Below are positions 40,601 through 48,440 of a stretch of 64,000 nt of DNA, one piece after another. The notes below the pieces were generated by a model. It saw only the letters and a program-made list of their open reading frames with translations. It did no database searches and had not been told where the DNA came from. This stretch comes from Struthio camelus (taxonomy: Eukaryota > Chordata > Aves > Struthioniformes > Struthionidae), in assembly GCF_040807025.1 (NCBI RefSeq), contig NC_090942.1, positions 202,112,747 through 202,176,746 on the forward strand, written 5' to 3'. Position 1 is the stretch's first letter. Every line of letters begins with the position of its first letter. The translations under genes and the position numbers were made by a program.

Positions 40601-43600
40601 TGTAATAGCCAATGTCCATCTGGTCTTGTGAGTCCCAGTGAGTGGCTTGGATGTTTTCTCCATTACCTAGCAGACCCAGATTTCATTTTTTTGGCATAGC
40701 TGAACATTTCCATTAGCCAAAACCCGTGGAAAGGTGCCAGTATTCTCAACCTCAGGTTTAAATTTGTCTTGCTGGTTTTGTAAGCGATTTTGCTGGAATT
40801 CACAGGAAACCTCTAACCATCAAAGAACAACTCTTCAAATTCGGACTTGCAAATGGCATTTTGCTTCTATTTTCAAAGATGCTTTGGTGCGGGTCACTGT
40901 CTCCCAAACCATATCAAACCTTTCTTAGCCTTTATGAATGTATATGAAGAAAAAGCCACAGCCAGAAAATCCTGCTCCAAAACCACTAATAGTAACCCTA
41001 AGAAAATGGTCTGAACTGTGTTGATGAAATTGCTTTTTTCTTTTTTTTTCTTCTTTTTTTTTTTTTTTAATTTTGGCTGTTTCCTTGTTCCTGTGAAGGA
41101 AAAAATTGCAGAATAAAACAGAAGAAACTTCCGCAACCCCCAAATTATAGCTAAACAGTGTTGTATTATACATATTTGCTGATTTGTAATAACTTCTAAG
41201 TCCAGGCTAAAAAAAGTAAAGCGAATTTTAAAAGTATAGAGACGCGGAGGAAAATGCAAAATGGAACTCAACCAGCAGCTTTGTTCTTCTGACTTTGAAT
41301 TGCAACTTCTGTGCTACCCTGTTTTCTGCTTGAGCTAACGTAGCATGTCCATGTATCACAAATGTCCTGTGCACAGGGAGAAGAAACTAGAGTGCCTGTA
41401 CTCGTGCCGCAGCTCACTCTGCTCGCCTGGTGACCTTTCATAGCAGATGTTTGCTTCCCTGTACTCAGCACGTGTCACTCACACCTAGGACATGATACTA
41501 AGTTGCTCAGGGTTGACGACATGCTGTAGCATCACGTCGGTCATGCAATTATGTAGACAAGTTAAGGAGACACTGGGCTGCCCCAGTCTGATACAGCCAC
41601 AACCACCTCAGATGCTGCTTCGGTGCCTGGCACATTAGGTGACACCACCTCCTCCGAGCGGAGACAATGCGCCCTCCTTAGCCTTCTGCTACGTTGCCAC
41701 TGGATACTCCTCGCTTCTCACTGGCACGCACGTAACGTGCTGTAGGACGGGAATGTCCATCTCGTATCTCGTTCACTTAAGGACTGTCTAAAGTAGTTAA
41801 GACAATTGCTACTTTATGCTAGCCAAAAGCACTTTTACATACCTTGGAGTTTGTTCAGACCACAAAAAGCTTTTTCAGCTTTTAAAATATAATATTATTG
41901 CATGTGGATTAGCAAATGAACTCATTAAACACAGAGGGTGTAAACAATGAAAATGTGGAAGGAAAATAGGTAGTTTCCTATTATCGAGAAAGGTGAAGAT
42001 TGCAGTAAGATTGGGTATTTCAAACATGATGATATCAAGAGCTTAGTTTTCTTTTGTACCACATTTGCACTACTGCAGTACCAATGACTTCAGTTTTTTA
42101 CCCCAAGTTAGCTCAGAGTAAATGAAAAGAGAAACAGATTCTTCATTTTTTGTCTACTACTTGATGGCATGTAGCTTCCAGAAATGTTAATTTACATTTT
42201 TTGATTTCTACTTATCTGGAGCTATCTATAAAAAGAATATTTTTGCTGGTTAGTTCCCCAGTGATTGCCATTTGCTGGAACAGGAAAACAAGCTTTTCCC
42301 ACTAATCTATTAGCAAATCAATATTTCTATTGTTATCCCAGTGAAAAAGTTTAAATCTTTATATTGTTATATGACAAAGTAAAACATGCTTTTGAAAACT
42401 TAGGGTACATTACTACTAAGATTTACTTAGAATTACTAAATATTGGTTAAAATGGTTTACTTAGCAGTTGTAATTTAATGCAATCAAGTATTAGATACAG
42501 TATTTTTATACCAATGCACTTATTTGCTCTTTGATATAGGAATGGAAATCTCAGAAAATCAGAAGAAACAAGCCATGCAGAATGCCCGAAAGTCAAGGCA
42601 TGGAAAAATTAAAGGTAGGTATTTAAGAACTGCGTTACATTCTTATTGTATTCCACTGTGTTTTATATTAGGAAGTAATACAGTCTGGCTATGGTTGAGT
42701 TTTTTTATCTATCTTTTTAAAATTTTTCATTGATTTAGATGGAATTCAAATATTTCCCTTAGCCTGTATTTCAATTTCAAATACCTTCATACGCTATCTA
42801 CTGAATCAGCTTCCCAGTCTGCTTCAGGCAGGCAAGTCAGTATTATCTCTTTATTAGAGAAGAAACTTAACAAATAGAGCAAGTGGTTTATTTAAGGATG
42901 TAAGAAACGACATGCAGAGATTAAATTAGAAATGAGAGTTACTGTTTCCTTCCTTTGCTCTTAGTCTGAGAGCCTGCTCTTCTTTAGTAATTCTGTGCTT
43001 TTTGTTCAAAGTATTATAATGTTCTTTGCTGGGAGCCACATGTTGCTGTATTGATAATAATACACTCTAGACAGCTTCTTTTTATCCTCTTGCTAATTTG
43101 ATTAACGTGTATAGAGAGGGACTAGAAAAAAATGGGACAAGTTTTTTTATTCCTTTTCTCTCTCAGAAAATGTGTTGTGATTTTGTCCTTTTCAGTCTTA
43201 AAGTCAAATTTGCCTACATTTCTAGTGGGTTGAGTGAATAAATTGAGTGACTGGGAACAGATTAAGTCTGAATTTAGTAGGAAACAAGCAGTTGGTGTTA
43301 GGTAGTCTTCTGCTCCCTATAATCAATATTATTAAAGCGTTTTCTCTTTATCAGTCACTAGATACCTATAAAATAATAGTGGATTATGAACCTGTCTGGG
43401 TTGTCAGGGAGTGGCTGGAAATAGAGCTGGGCAGATTCTGTTCAGAATGCACAAAGGCCAAAGTCTGAGAACGTTAGCGTGGAAAAGTATTCTCCAAATT
43501 GAAGAAGTATATTTTTATTGTTAGTAATATTTTACCCAGCGTTACCCAAGAGTCCACTGCAATGGCAGCGTGTGTTTTAGTGTCTGTCCTTTCAAATAAC

Positions 43601-44086
43601 AAAATTTACCTGGGCAAACAGTATTGCGAGGCTTTGTGAAACAGCTGCTCATTTTTTTAAATTCTGTAACGTTATTTGTACTGGTATTATTCTCTTTCCT
43701 TCTTAAGCCAACTCAAAGCAACAACAAAAAAGTCTGAGATTAGAAAGGGTAACATCTAGTAGTGCCTCCGTTCAAGATTATGGTGGGATTCACACTGACT
43801 TTACTGACCATTGCATTTGTCCCATGCTGTTGTGCTTAATTTTTCCCTCTGTTGGTTACTCTGCTAGGTGTCTCTTATGCCTCTGTAAACTGTTCCTTTT
43901 GCAGGTGTAAGCTATAACGGGTGTCCTATGCCTCCTCCACACCAAAGCTTGCATCCCATTCATCAGCGCCACATCACTGTGCCTACCAACATCCCGCAGC
44001 AGCAGGTTTTTGCCCTGGCAGAGCCCAAGCGGAAGCCGAACCTCTTCTGGCACACCTTCAACAAACTCACCCCATTCAAGAAGTGA
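11967..44086 (+). CDS. SPATA13: SPATA13 (ASEF2) Rho-family guanine nucleotide exchange factor, spliced CDS, 5' partial
   Basis: This is a join of eleven exons: 11967-12329, 15668-15812, 27371-27507, 27968-28147, 29246-29431, 32160-32339, 33021-33253, 36822-36951, 37638-38010, 42540-42614 and 43905-44086. They total 2184 nt, or 727 residues plus a stop, and phase is kept at every GT-AG junction. Domain order is an APC-binding-type N-terminal region (about 1-215), SH3 (216-275), DH (about 305-500), PH (about 525-640) and a conserved tail ending LTPFKK. The family (ASEF, ASEF2, collybistin) loads GTP onto Rac1 and Cdc42 in the cytoplasm and at membrane ruffles. APC binding relieves autoinhibition of ASEF proteins and promotes migration. 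Identity with human SPATA13 is very high in the SH3-DH-PH core. The motif RPISVIGG and the segment [11 protein letters not shown] point to SPATA13 rather than ARHGEF4 or ARHGEF9. The N-terminal large exon of the long isoform is not in the window. Confidence 0.95.
12330..15667 (+). other. SPATA13: SPATA13 intron
   Basis: This is a 3.3-kb intron between the RPISVIGG exon and the APC-binding exon. I see no further exon, RNA gene or recognisable transposon in it. Confidence 0.85.
15668..15812 (+). CDS. SPATA13: SPATA13 exon, APC-binding region
   Basis: The exon starts after CTTCTCTGTAG and ends at AAT G|GTAAGA (phase 0 in, phase 1 out). It encodes 48 full codons including [20 protein letters not shown] and [19 protein letters not shown], which match human SPATA13 almost residue for residue. 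This proline-rich and basic stretch belongs to the region that binds the APC armadillo domain in ASEF proteins (family knowledge). Confidence 0.95.
15813..19929 (+). other. SPATA13: SPATA13 intron, 5' part
   Basis: AT-rich intron sequence with no exon recognised. There is a short CAA-type repeat near 18890-18914. The stretch 18230-18680 has repeated phrases such as CACCTAAATTTAG and GGTATCTAC that look like an old interspersed repeat I cannot name. Confidence 0.7.
18890..18914. repeat. (CAA)n simple repeat
   Basis: About eight CAA/ACA units, interrupted once by a G, in SPATA13 intron sequence. Confidence 0.85.
19930..22615 (+). mobile_element. Decayed CR1-type LINE, pol region to 3' end
   Basis: Several stretches in order resemble the archosaur/turtle CR1 pol and tail as I remember them. 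They are ACTTGGTGGAATGAAGATAACC near 20003 (endonuclease part); GTATACTTGGATCTTCAAAAGG near 21559, reading [10 protein letters not shown], which corresponds to the reverse-transcriptase motif VYLDFSKAFD; TTGATAAATGCAAGGTAGA near 21798; GACTAACTAGGCTGCAGCTCTTCA near 22125; and ACTGGGTTGGAGGGAC near 22563, like the 3' motif ACTGGGCTAGATGGAC. Every ORF is broken by stops and indels, so it is dead. It lies in the same sense as SPATA13. Exact ends and subfamily need a repeat-library comparison. Confidence 0.75.
22616..24457 (+). other. SPATA13: SPATA13 intron between the CR1 relic and the internal promoter
   Basis: No exon recognised. GC content and CpG frequency rise gradually toward 24458, and a TGATGTCAG motif near 23688 recurs in the CpG patch near 24586. 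Minus-strand ORFs around 23583-24174 have compositions typical of chance frames. Confidence 0.6.
24458..24720 (+). promoter_or_regulatory. SPATA13: CpG-rich internal SPATA13 promoter for the short isoform
   Basis: This is a short GC/CpG peak in an otherwise AT-rich intron, including GCCGCGCGGCCGGCC and GGAGCGCGCTCGCC. It ends about 80 bases before the alternative first coding exon. It holds a cAMP-element-like TGATGTCAGC at 24586-24595 and an ETS-like ACTTCCTC. I see no TATA box. A 9-codon upstream ORF (24687-24716) would sit in the leader if transcription starts inside the patch. Confidence 0.65.
24800..24854 (+). CDS. SPATA13: SPATA13 alternative first coding exon (short isoform)
   Basis: An ATG with a strong context (A at -3, G at +4) opens 18 codons reading [18 protein letters not shown], then a donor ATG G|GTACGT in phase 1. 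The exon at 27371 needs phase 1, so joining gives ...SLQM-AAADGG and a 576-residue product that starts just before the SH3 region and lacks the upstream APC-binding segment. From memory, a human SPATA13 variant starts [16 protein letters not shown], which would make this a true orthologous exon. The 5' edge of the exon is not defined by sequence alone. The CpG-rich patch just upstream is the likely promoter. Confidence 0.85.
24855..27370 (+). other. SPATA13: SPATA13 intron after the alternative first exon
   Basis: No exon or named repeat seen. A moderately CpG-enriched stretch lies at about 26870-26990 and is otherwise unremarkable. Confidence 0.75.
27371..27507 (+). CDS. SPATA13: SPATA13 exon, acidic linker before SH3
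   Basis: The acceptor is TTTGTTTTAG and the donor GAG|GTAAGA (phase 1 in, phase 0 out). It encodes [20 protein letters not shown] and then [20 protein letters not shown], both strongly conserved with mammals. It is shared by the long and short isoforms and is the exon onto which the alternative first exon splices. An in-frame ATG at 27340 lies just upstream of the acceptor with no stop between; this is probably incidental. Confidence 0.96.
27508..29245 (+). other. SPATA13: SPATA13 introns flanking the SH3 exon
   Basis: Apart from the SH3 exon (27968-28147) this is intron: 460 bases before it and about 1.1 kb after it. Nothing else was recognised. Confidence 0.85.
27968..28147 (+). CDS. SPATA13: SPATA13 exon encoding the SH3 domain
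   Basis: The 60-codon exon (LISDGS...WFPASFVR) is exactly the SH3 fold unit. It holds the ALWDHVT start, the acidic RT-loop stretch [11 protein letters not shown], the WWWGR tryptophans and the WFPASFVR end. In ASEF proteins the SH3 folds back on the exchange domain and blocks GTPase access until APC binds. The flanks are CTCAG at the acceptor and AGG|GTTAGT at the donor, both phase 0. Confidence 0.98.
29246..29431 (+). CDS. SPATA13: SPATA13 exon, SH3-DH linker and start of the DH domain
   Basis: The 62-codon, phase 0/0 exon starts [14 protein letters not shown] and passes through a variable acidic and basic linker (about residues 285-304). It enters the Dbl-homology domain at [20 protein letters not shown], which carries the conserved-region-1 helix that contacts the GTPase. 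The linker is the least conserved part against mammals. The donor is GAG|GTATGT. Confidence 0.97.
29432..32159 (+). other. SPATA13: SPATA13 intron within the DH domain
   Basis: A 2.7-kb intron. The stretch 30900-31360 is GC-richer and gives overlapping ORFs on both strands (for example 30976-31359), but none resembles a known protein and no splice sites frame them. Confidence 0.8.
32160..32339 (+). CDS. SPATA13: SPATA13 exon, DH domain
   Basis: The 60-codon, phase 0/0 exon encodes [13 protein letters not shown], then the helices around [15 protein letters not shown] and [12 protein letters not shown]. It is near-identical to the mammalian DH core. The acceptor CATTTCCAG and donor CAT|GTATGT are both standard. 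Confidence 0.98.
32340..33020 (+). other. SPATA13: SPATA13 intron ending in a T18 tract
   Basis: A 681-base intron. Its pyrimidine tract is an uninterrupted run of 18 T (32999-33016) followed by GTAG. Confidence 0.9.
33021..33253 (+). CDS. SPATA13: SPATA13 exon, DH domain catalytic core
   Basis: The exon is 77 codons plus 2 nt. It encodes [20 protein letters not shown], the helix [20 protein letters not shown] and [20 protein letters not shown] is the classic DH signature (conserved region 3), which contacts the Rho-family switch regions. The acceptor is preceded by an uninterrupted run of 18 T. The donor is CAC AG|GTGAGA. Confidence 0.98.
33254..36821 (+). other. SPATA13: SPATA13 intron
   Basis: A 3.6-kb intron without recognised exons or transposons. 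The minus-strand ORFs at 33229-33613 and 35936-36242 are polypyrimidine-biased chance frames. Confidence 0.85.
36822..36951 (+). CDS. SPATA13: SPATA13 exon, end of the DH domain
   Basis: The exon is phase 2 in and phase 0 out. The split serine codon (AG|T) joins EH-S-DYNDIK. It encodes [20 protein letters not shown] and [15 protein letters not shown], the last DH helix leading into the PH domain. The donor is GAG|GTAAGT. Confidence 0.98.
37501..37622. repeat. Compound (TA)n/(TG)n microsatellite
   Basis: A TA/TG compound repeat of about 122 bases. It includes an uninterrupted (GT)19 at 37569-37606 followed by (AT)8 at 37607-37622. GGG, T10 and the AG acceptor of the PH-domain exon follow at once, so the repeat ends only 15 bases before the exon. 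Confidence 0.97.
37638..38010 (+). CDS. SPATA13: SPATA13 exon encoding the PH domain
   Basis: This is the largest exon here (373 nt, phase 0 in, phase 1 out). It encodes [18 protein letters not shown], the PH strands with [20 protein letters not shown], and the C-terminal helix around [21 protein letters not shown] domains of this family bind phosphoinositides and help place the exchange domain. Its 3' splice site sits directly behind a TG/TA microsatellite and a T10 tract. Skipping this exon would shift the frame (373 is not a multiple of 3). Confidence 0.98.
38011..42539 (+). other. SPATA13: SPATA13 intron
   Basis: A 4.5-kb intron. It holds homopolymer T tracts near 39889-39900 and 41040-41070. 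No exon, RNA gene or named transposon was recognised. Confidence 0.85.
42540..42614 (+). CDS. SPATA13: SPATA13 short linker exon after the PH domain
   Basis: This 25-codon exon (phase 1 in and out) encodes [20 protein letters not shown] and GKIKG. The same segment occurs in ASEF and collybistin. Acceptor TTGATATAG, donor AAA G|GTAGGT. Its length is a multiple of three, so skipping it would keep the frame. Confidence 0.96.
42615..43904 (+). other. SPATA13: Last SPATA13 intron
   Basis: A 1.3-kb AT-rich intron; nothing else seen. Confidence 0.88.
43905..44086 (+). CDS. SPATA13: SPATA13 last coding exon
   Basis: The acceptor is CTTTTGCAG (phase 1 in). It encodes [20 protein letters not shown], then [19 protein letters not shown] and [10 protein letters not shown], with a TGA stop at 44084-44086. 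The final FWHxFxxLTPFKK tail is shared across ASEF, ASEF2 and collybistin (ending FRK or FKK), which confirms the end of the protein. Confidence 0.97.
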
Positions 44087-47000
44087 GAGGCCAAGGGCCT
44101 TGGAAGGACACTAGCACGGGAGGAGAGTTATTCCAGAGAAGAACCTTCGAGACACAGTTAAGCTTGTTTGAGCTCAGTGAATCCTCAGTTCTGGAGGGAA
44201 GAACTTAGGCTCCCTTGAGCCAGAAATACCACCTTTAGAAGAAGAGTGAAGTTCATCAACACTGTTCCGAAGCAATGTGGATGGTGTCAGTGAGCATTGC
44301 TGATGAAGAGCAGTTTCCCTTCTGATAAAGACAAATCGCTGTTGTTCTAAAGCAGCAGTATTTGATCTCTGTTTCTTAGTAATCTTGAAATAATGATGGC
44401 ATCATTCAGGTCATTGTAACATTTCATTTTTCTTGATCTTATACCGATGGCCAAATTTAGGTTAGGGAGGAATTTTTCCCTAGGGGTATATCAGCAGGGA
44501 ATCTTAGGGGAGTTTTCTCCTTCCTTTTGGAGCACTGAGGAGGGACCACCCACTAAAATCAGGTGGAGAGATCCCATATAATTGATGTGCTGTTGCAGAA
44601 TTTGGCAGACCTTAATCCTTCCTGTCTTTTTCTATTAAGTTGCCAAACGGCAGGAGAAAGTCCCGCAAGGCCTTATCATATTCCAGATTGGAACAGGGAA
44701 ATTTTGTTCTGTCATATAGAAAAGAAACATGAACAGAGTGCAAAATGGACTATAGAGATTTGTGCATTTATTGCATACAAGTTTAAACAAGAGGAGCCCA
44801 CGGCATCTCTGATTACTTTCAGTCATAGCAATATACTGCATGCATGTAGACTCTTCAGTACAGAGCTTTTATACCACTTCCTGTGCATTAGCCTGGGAGA
44901 TGCTTCTTTATACTTCTGATATGCTTATTTCTCAGTGTAAAAAGTATTTCTTTTTTAATTTTTTAATGGAGATAATGTGAATGTACAAAGTTAGAGTCGA
45001 GAAAGTACGAGAGACTGCTGGCACTATGGTCTGTGTTACATAATTCTCACACTTTGTACTCCCTATTCATACAGCTTCACTTAAAAATGGATGAAGGGTA
45101 ATATAAATGTCCATTAAGTTCCTGAAGCAGTCTGAATCTATGCTTCTTACGCACAGTCAATTGACAGTGGGTTTTGACCAATTGTTTCTTCGCAAAGAAA
45201 GAGAAATCCTTACCGGAACGGACAGAGAAATTGTGTGGATCACAAATGGACTGTTGTCTAAGAACCATCATTTTGTATTGGAAGGGGAAGGACATGTCTT
45301 GAGTAAGGTCAGCTCTGGCCAGCATCTGCAATACCTAATTTGCCCTAATTTGCCTATGACATGAAGTTGATTTGAGAGAATAACTTTTAAAAAGCCACCA
45401 GAAGGAAACAGGATATTGACTTTTGCAGCACTGATCATTTCTGTTTGATACTTTTAATTAAAAATGGCAAGACTGTTGTTAATGCGGAAGGAAAGAAAGA
45501 CTCTGTATGTTTCAGAACTGATTTGTTATGAATGTCTTTCAAATATTTTATCATATGCTGCTGATTAGGGGCATTATCTGATGATAAATATAGATTCAAG
45601 AGTATTCTTTGACAATGGACACAATCAGCTTTGTCATGAATCTGTAATATATGAAGAACAAAAAGAGGCTAGAGGCCAAGCATCTTACTAGCAATGTAAA
45701 AAAGCCTTATTTTAAACATGTATTTGTTCCTACTACTATTGTTACCTCTATATTTTTATTTATCATCAGTGTTGTAGAGCCCAGCAGTCTGATGATTTTG
45801 TGATTTGGTAACTGTGGCAACTTCTGCAAAGCCTGGGTTTATAGATTTAATTTTAAATGACATCTTTGACAACTGTACATTTCAAATGCCTTGTGTATAT
45901 AGCTCAGCAATAATGCAAAGTTTGGTGATGCTCAATTGTATAGTTCACTGCGTAGTGAACTACTTTGCTTGTGCTTTTCTGTAGTGATGGAAGATGACCT
46001 GGACAGTTAAGAAGTGGAAATATACATTTACATTTTCAGTGATCCACGTTACAGAAAGTACACAAGAAAGTCCGTGATACAGCTGGCTGGGTTGTGTGTT
46101 TCTTTTGATATTTAGAACAAGCCATCTCCTTTCAGAATTTTTTGAAAGATAATTCTAAATGTTCAATTTAAACCTGAGGAACGGACTTCCACATGAAGGC
46201 ACAGATGCATGCCTTTCTTCTTAAATGAGCAACCCTTTTGTAAGTGTTTCTTATATACCCATTTTTCTGGGTACTTGCCATGTTCAGGCCTGCCAACCAA
46301 AGTGGTGCACATACCATGGAAGTGGAGAATTTTTTATAATCACATTTTGAAAGATTTGTTCTAGATTTTTAAAGAGGTCTGAAGTTGTATTGCAGTGCAC
46401 ACCCAGCAGCTTTCCCAGCTGGTCAGGTTTCTCTGCCATGTTCGGTGGGCCTGGAGCCATTATGAGATCCACACTTACTAACATACTTGCCTTTGATAAA
46501 ACCTTCTCCATTTCAGGGCTAGGTTCTGTGGGAGTGCTGGGAAAAAAAAAAGATTTTAGGATGTATCTTCTGACATGACAGTGCCCACAAAGGCTCTTTC
46601 CACATAGTAGTGCTGGTGCCTTAGCCCTAAAAATGAACAGAAATGTTTGCATGTGGTTTGGGATGTATCGGGTTTCTTCTGAAGAGAACTTCATTTCAGA
46701 GAGATGAAAAGCAAGTGTTTCATTGTGCAGATTACTCAGGAAAGTTTTACATATAATACCCTATATGTAGACATAGTTGTATAATATTCTCAGTGTCTTT
46801 ATTTGCAATCTGATTTTGCAACAGGTTAAGAGGAAACCAATATGATATGCATTTTATTGTGTTCTTTATTTATAGGTCAGGGAATGTGCTGGCTATGCAG
46901 GGAAGACTGATAAAATACAAGAAGACAGGCCAAATTTAGACTACACCATAATCTTTTAAACAAATTGTAATTAAATGAAAATACTCAATTCCATTATCCA

Positions 47001-48440
47001 ACAATCAAAGCAAATATTTAATAGGAGGTTCAGCCTGATTTTAAGAGTCTGTGGAGAAAACAGTTGCAATAATACGTAAAAGTTTGTATTTTAGCAACTG
47101 TTGCCTTGAGCAAAACTCAAAAGTCTTGATCCTACTTCTGACAAAATTTGCATATCATCAGAAAAGTGTGAATGCAACAGCTGTTCTTTTCCTCTTACTT
47201 TCACATGCTCTAAGTTACTATAAACTGTTCTAGAGCAACTACTAAGCACAGTTGTGCCTCATTTAGATAAAGCACAGCCAGAGCCTTCCTGATGGCCTGC
47301 TGAGCAGATAACCTCAGACTTTAAGCATGAGATGCAGTAAAATATAATTGTCCTCAAATGTGTTCCTACTGGATTAGGATAATGCCAAACCATAATTGCA
47401 TCCAACTCAGAGCATTTGATGTACAAAATAATAAGATTGCTTTACAAGTGGCTCTTGCCATGCTAAATTTCACAGTGAGTTTTAGTGGTCAGTGTAATAA
47501 AGGACTTCAAAGACAGACTACTCAAATGTTCCACATTTTAGTTGTCTTTTGAAAATAATCATAACAGAGTTTTGGAGCCAAAGGTCTTTAGCCATAACTA
47601 ATACAGTATCTTTCTTTATCTGCCTTTCTCCTTTTTTTTCTAAACCTGTGGCATTTGTATGTGGGAGATGCCTCCTGAATGAGCTCTAATTTAAAACTAT
47701 TTGTTGTAAATACTAGGGATGACTTGCATATGTATTTTATTTTGACAAGCGTTTTGTAACATTTTATCTTGCGTACATTGCTTTGTGCATCTTACCATCT
47801 GTGTGCTGTTACACATGTTGTAAATCAAGTGTTATGGCTACAGAGCAGATGAAATGGCTGTTGACAGCTGAAGTACATGTATAGGACTGCAGTAATTTGA
47901 TGTGTATTTGTTCTGAAGTAATTGCATTACAAGGTTTATTTACTCTTGGAACACTGTTTGTCAAATGACTCTATTTTCTGGAAATAAGTACAAACTACAT
48001 TCCCATTACTTTTACTGTACATGTTTTAATTAAATAATGTACAAAGCTGAAGTTCCTCAGCTGTATTTTATAAAACTTTATTGTGCAGTTTAAAGATGTT
48101 TTTTGATGTCCACAAAATCTCTTCTGTGAGGCAAAAATATATCTAATATCATATTTATTTTATTATTTTGAAGCAAAAAATGTCACACTGTGTTCTACTG
48201 TTTTTTCAGTAACAGCGACAGTACTTCCTAGCACTAATTCGTTTTAACAAACTACTAAACCTGATTCTGGGGTTGAACGCTTCATCATTCAGGCAAAAAA
48301 CATCCTTGTTACTGTCCCATCCACAGGCATCTACCATCATTGTGCTTTACCTCTTCCTGGCAGACAGTTCCTACAGTACCCCGGGAAGTAAATGTACATG
48401 CAGCTTCTTGTATTAATAAAAGTATTGCTAAACAGAGGAT
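44087..48440 (+). other. SPATA13: SPATA13 3' UTR
   Basis: This AT-rich, non-coding stretch follows the SPATA13 stop. The first convincing poly(A) signal is AATAAA at 48415-48420, followed by a GT-rich stretch (GTGTGGAGGTTTG) about 50 nt later, so cleavage near 48440 is likely. It contains several ATTTA-type elements and two perfect Pumilio-type TGTANATA sites (45894-45901 and 47705-47712). ORFs here (for example 44563-44919) show no recognisable protein. The exact end needs transcript data. Confidence 0.75.
48415..48420 (+). other. SPATA13 polyadenylation signal AATAAA
   Basis: This is the first canonical hexamer I found downstream of the SPATA13 stop, with a GT/T-rich element behind it. Upstream variants such as ATTAAA near 45453 and 48029 could serve shorter forms. 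Confidence 0.65.

Noticed and set aside
44563-44919. 118-codon ORF in the SPATA13 3' UTR
   Set aside because: No recognisable domain and no conserved phrase; AT-rich UTR frames of this length occur by chance.
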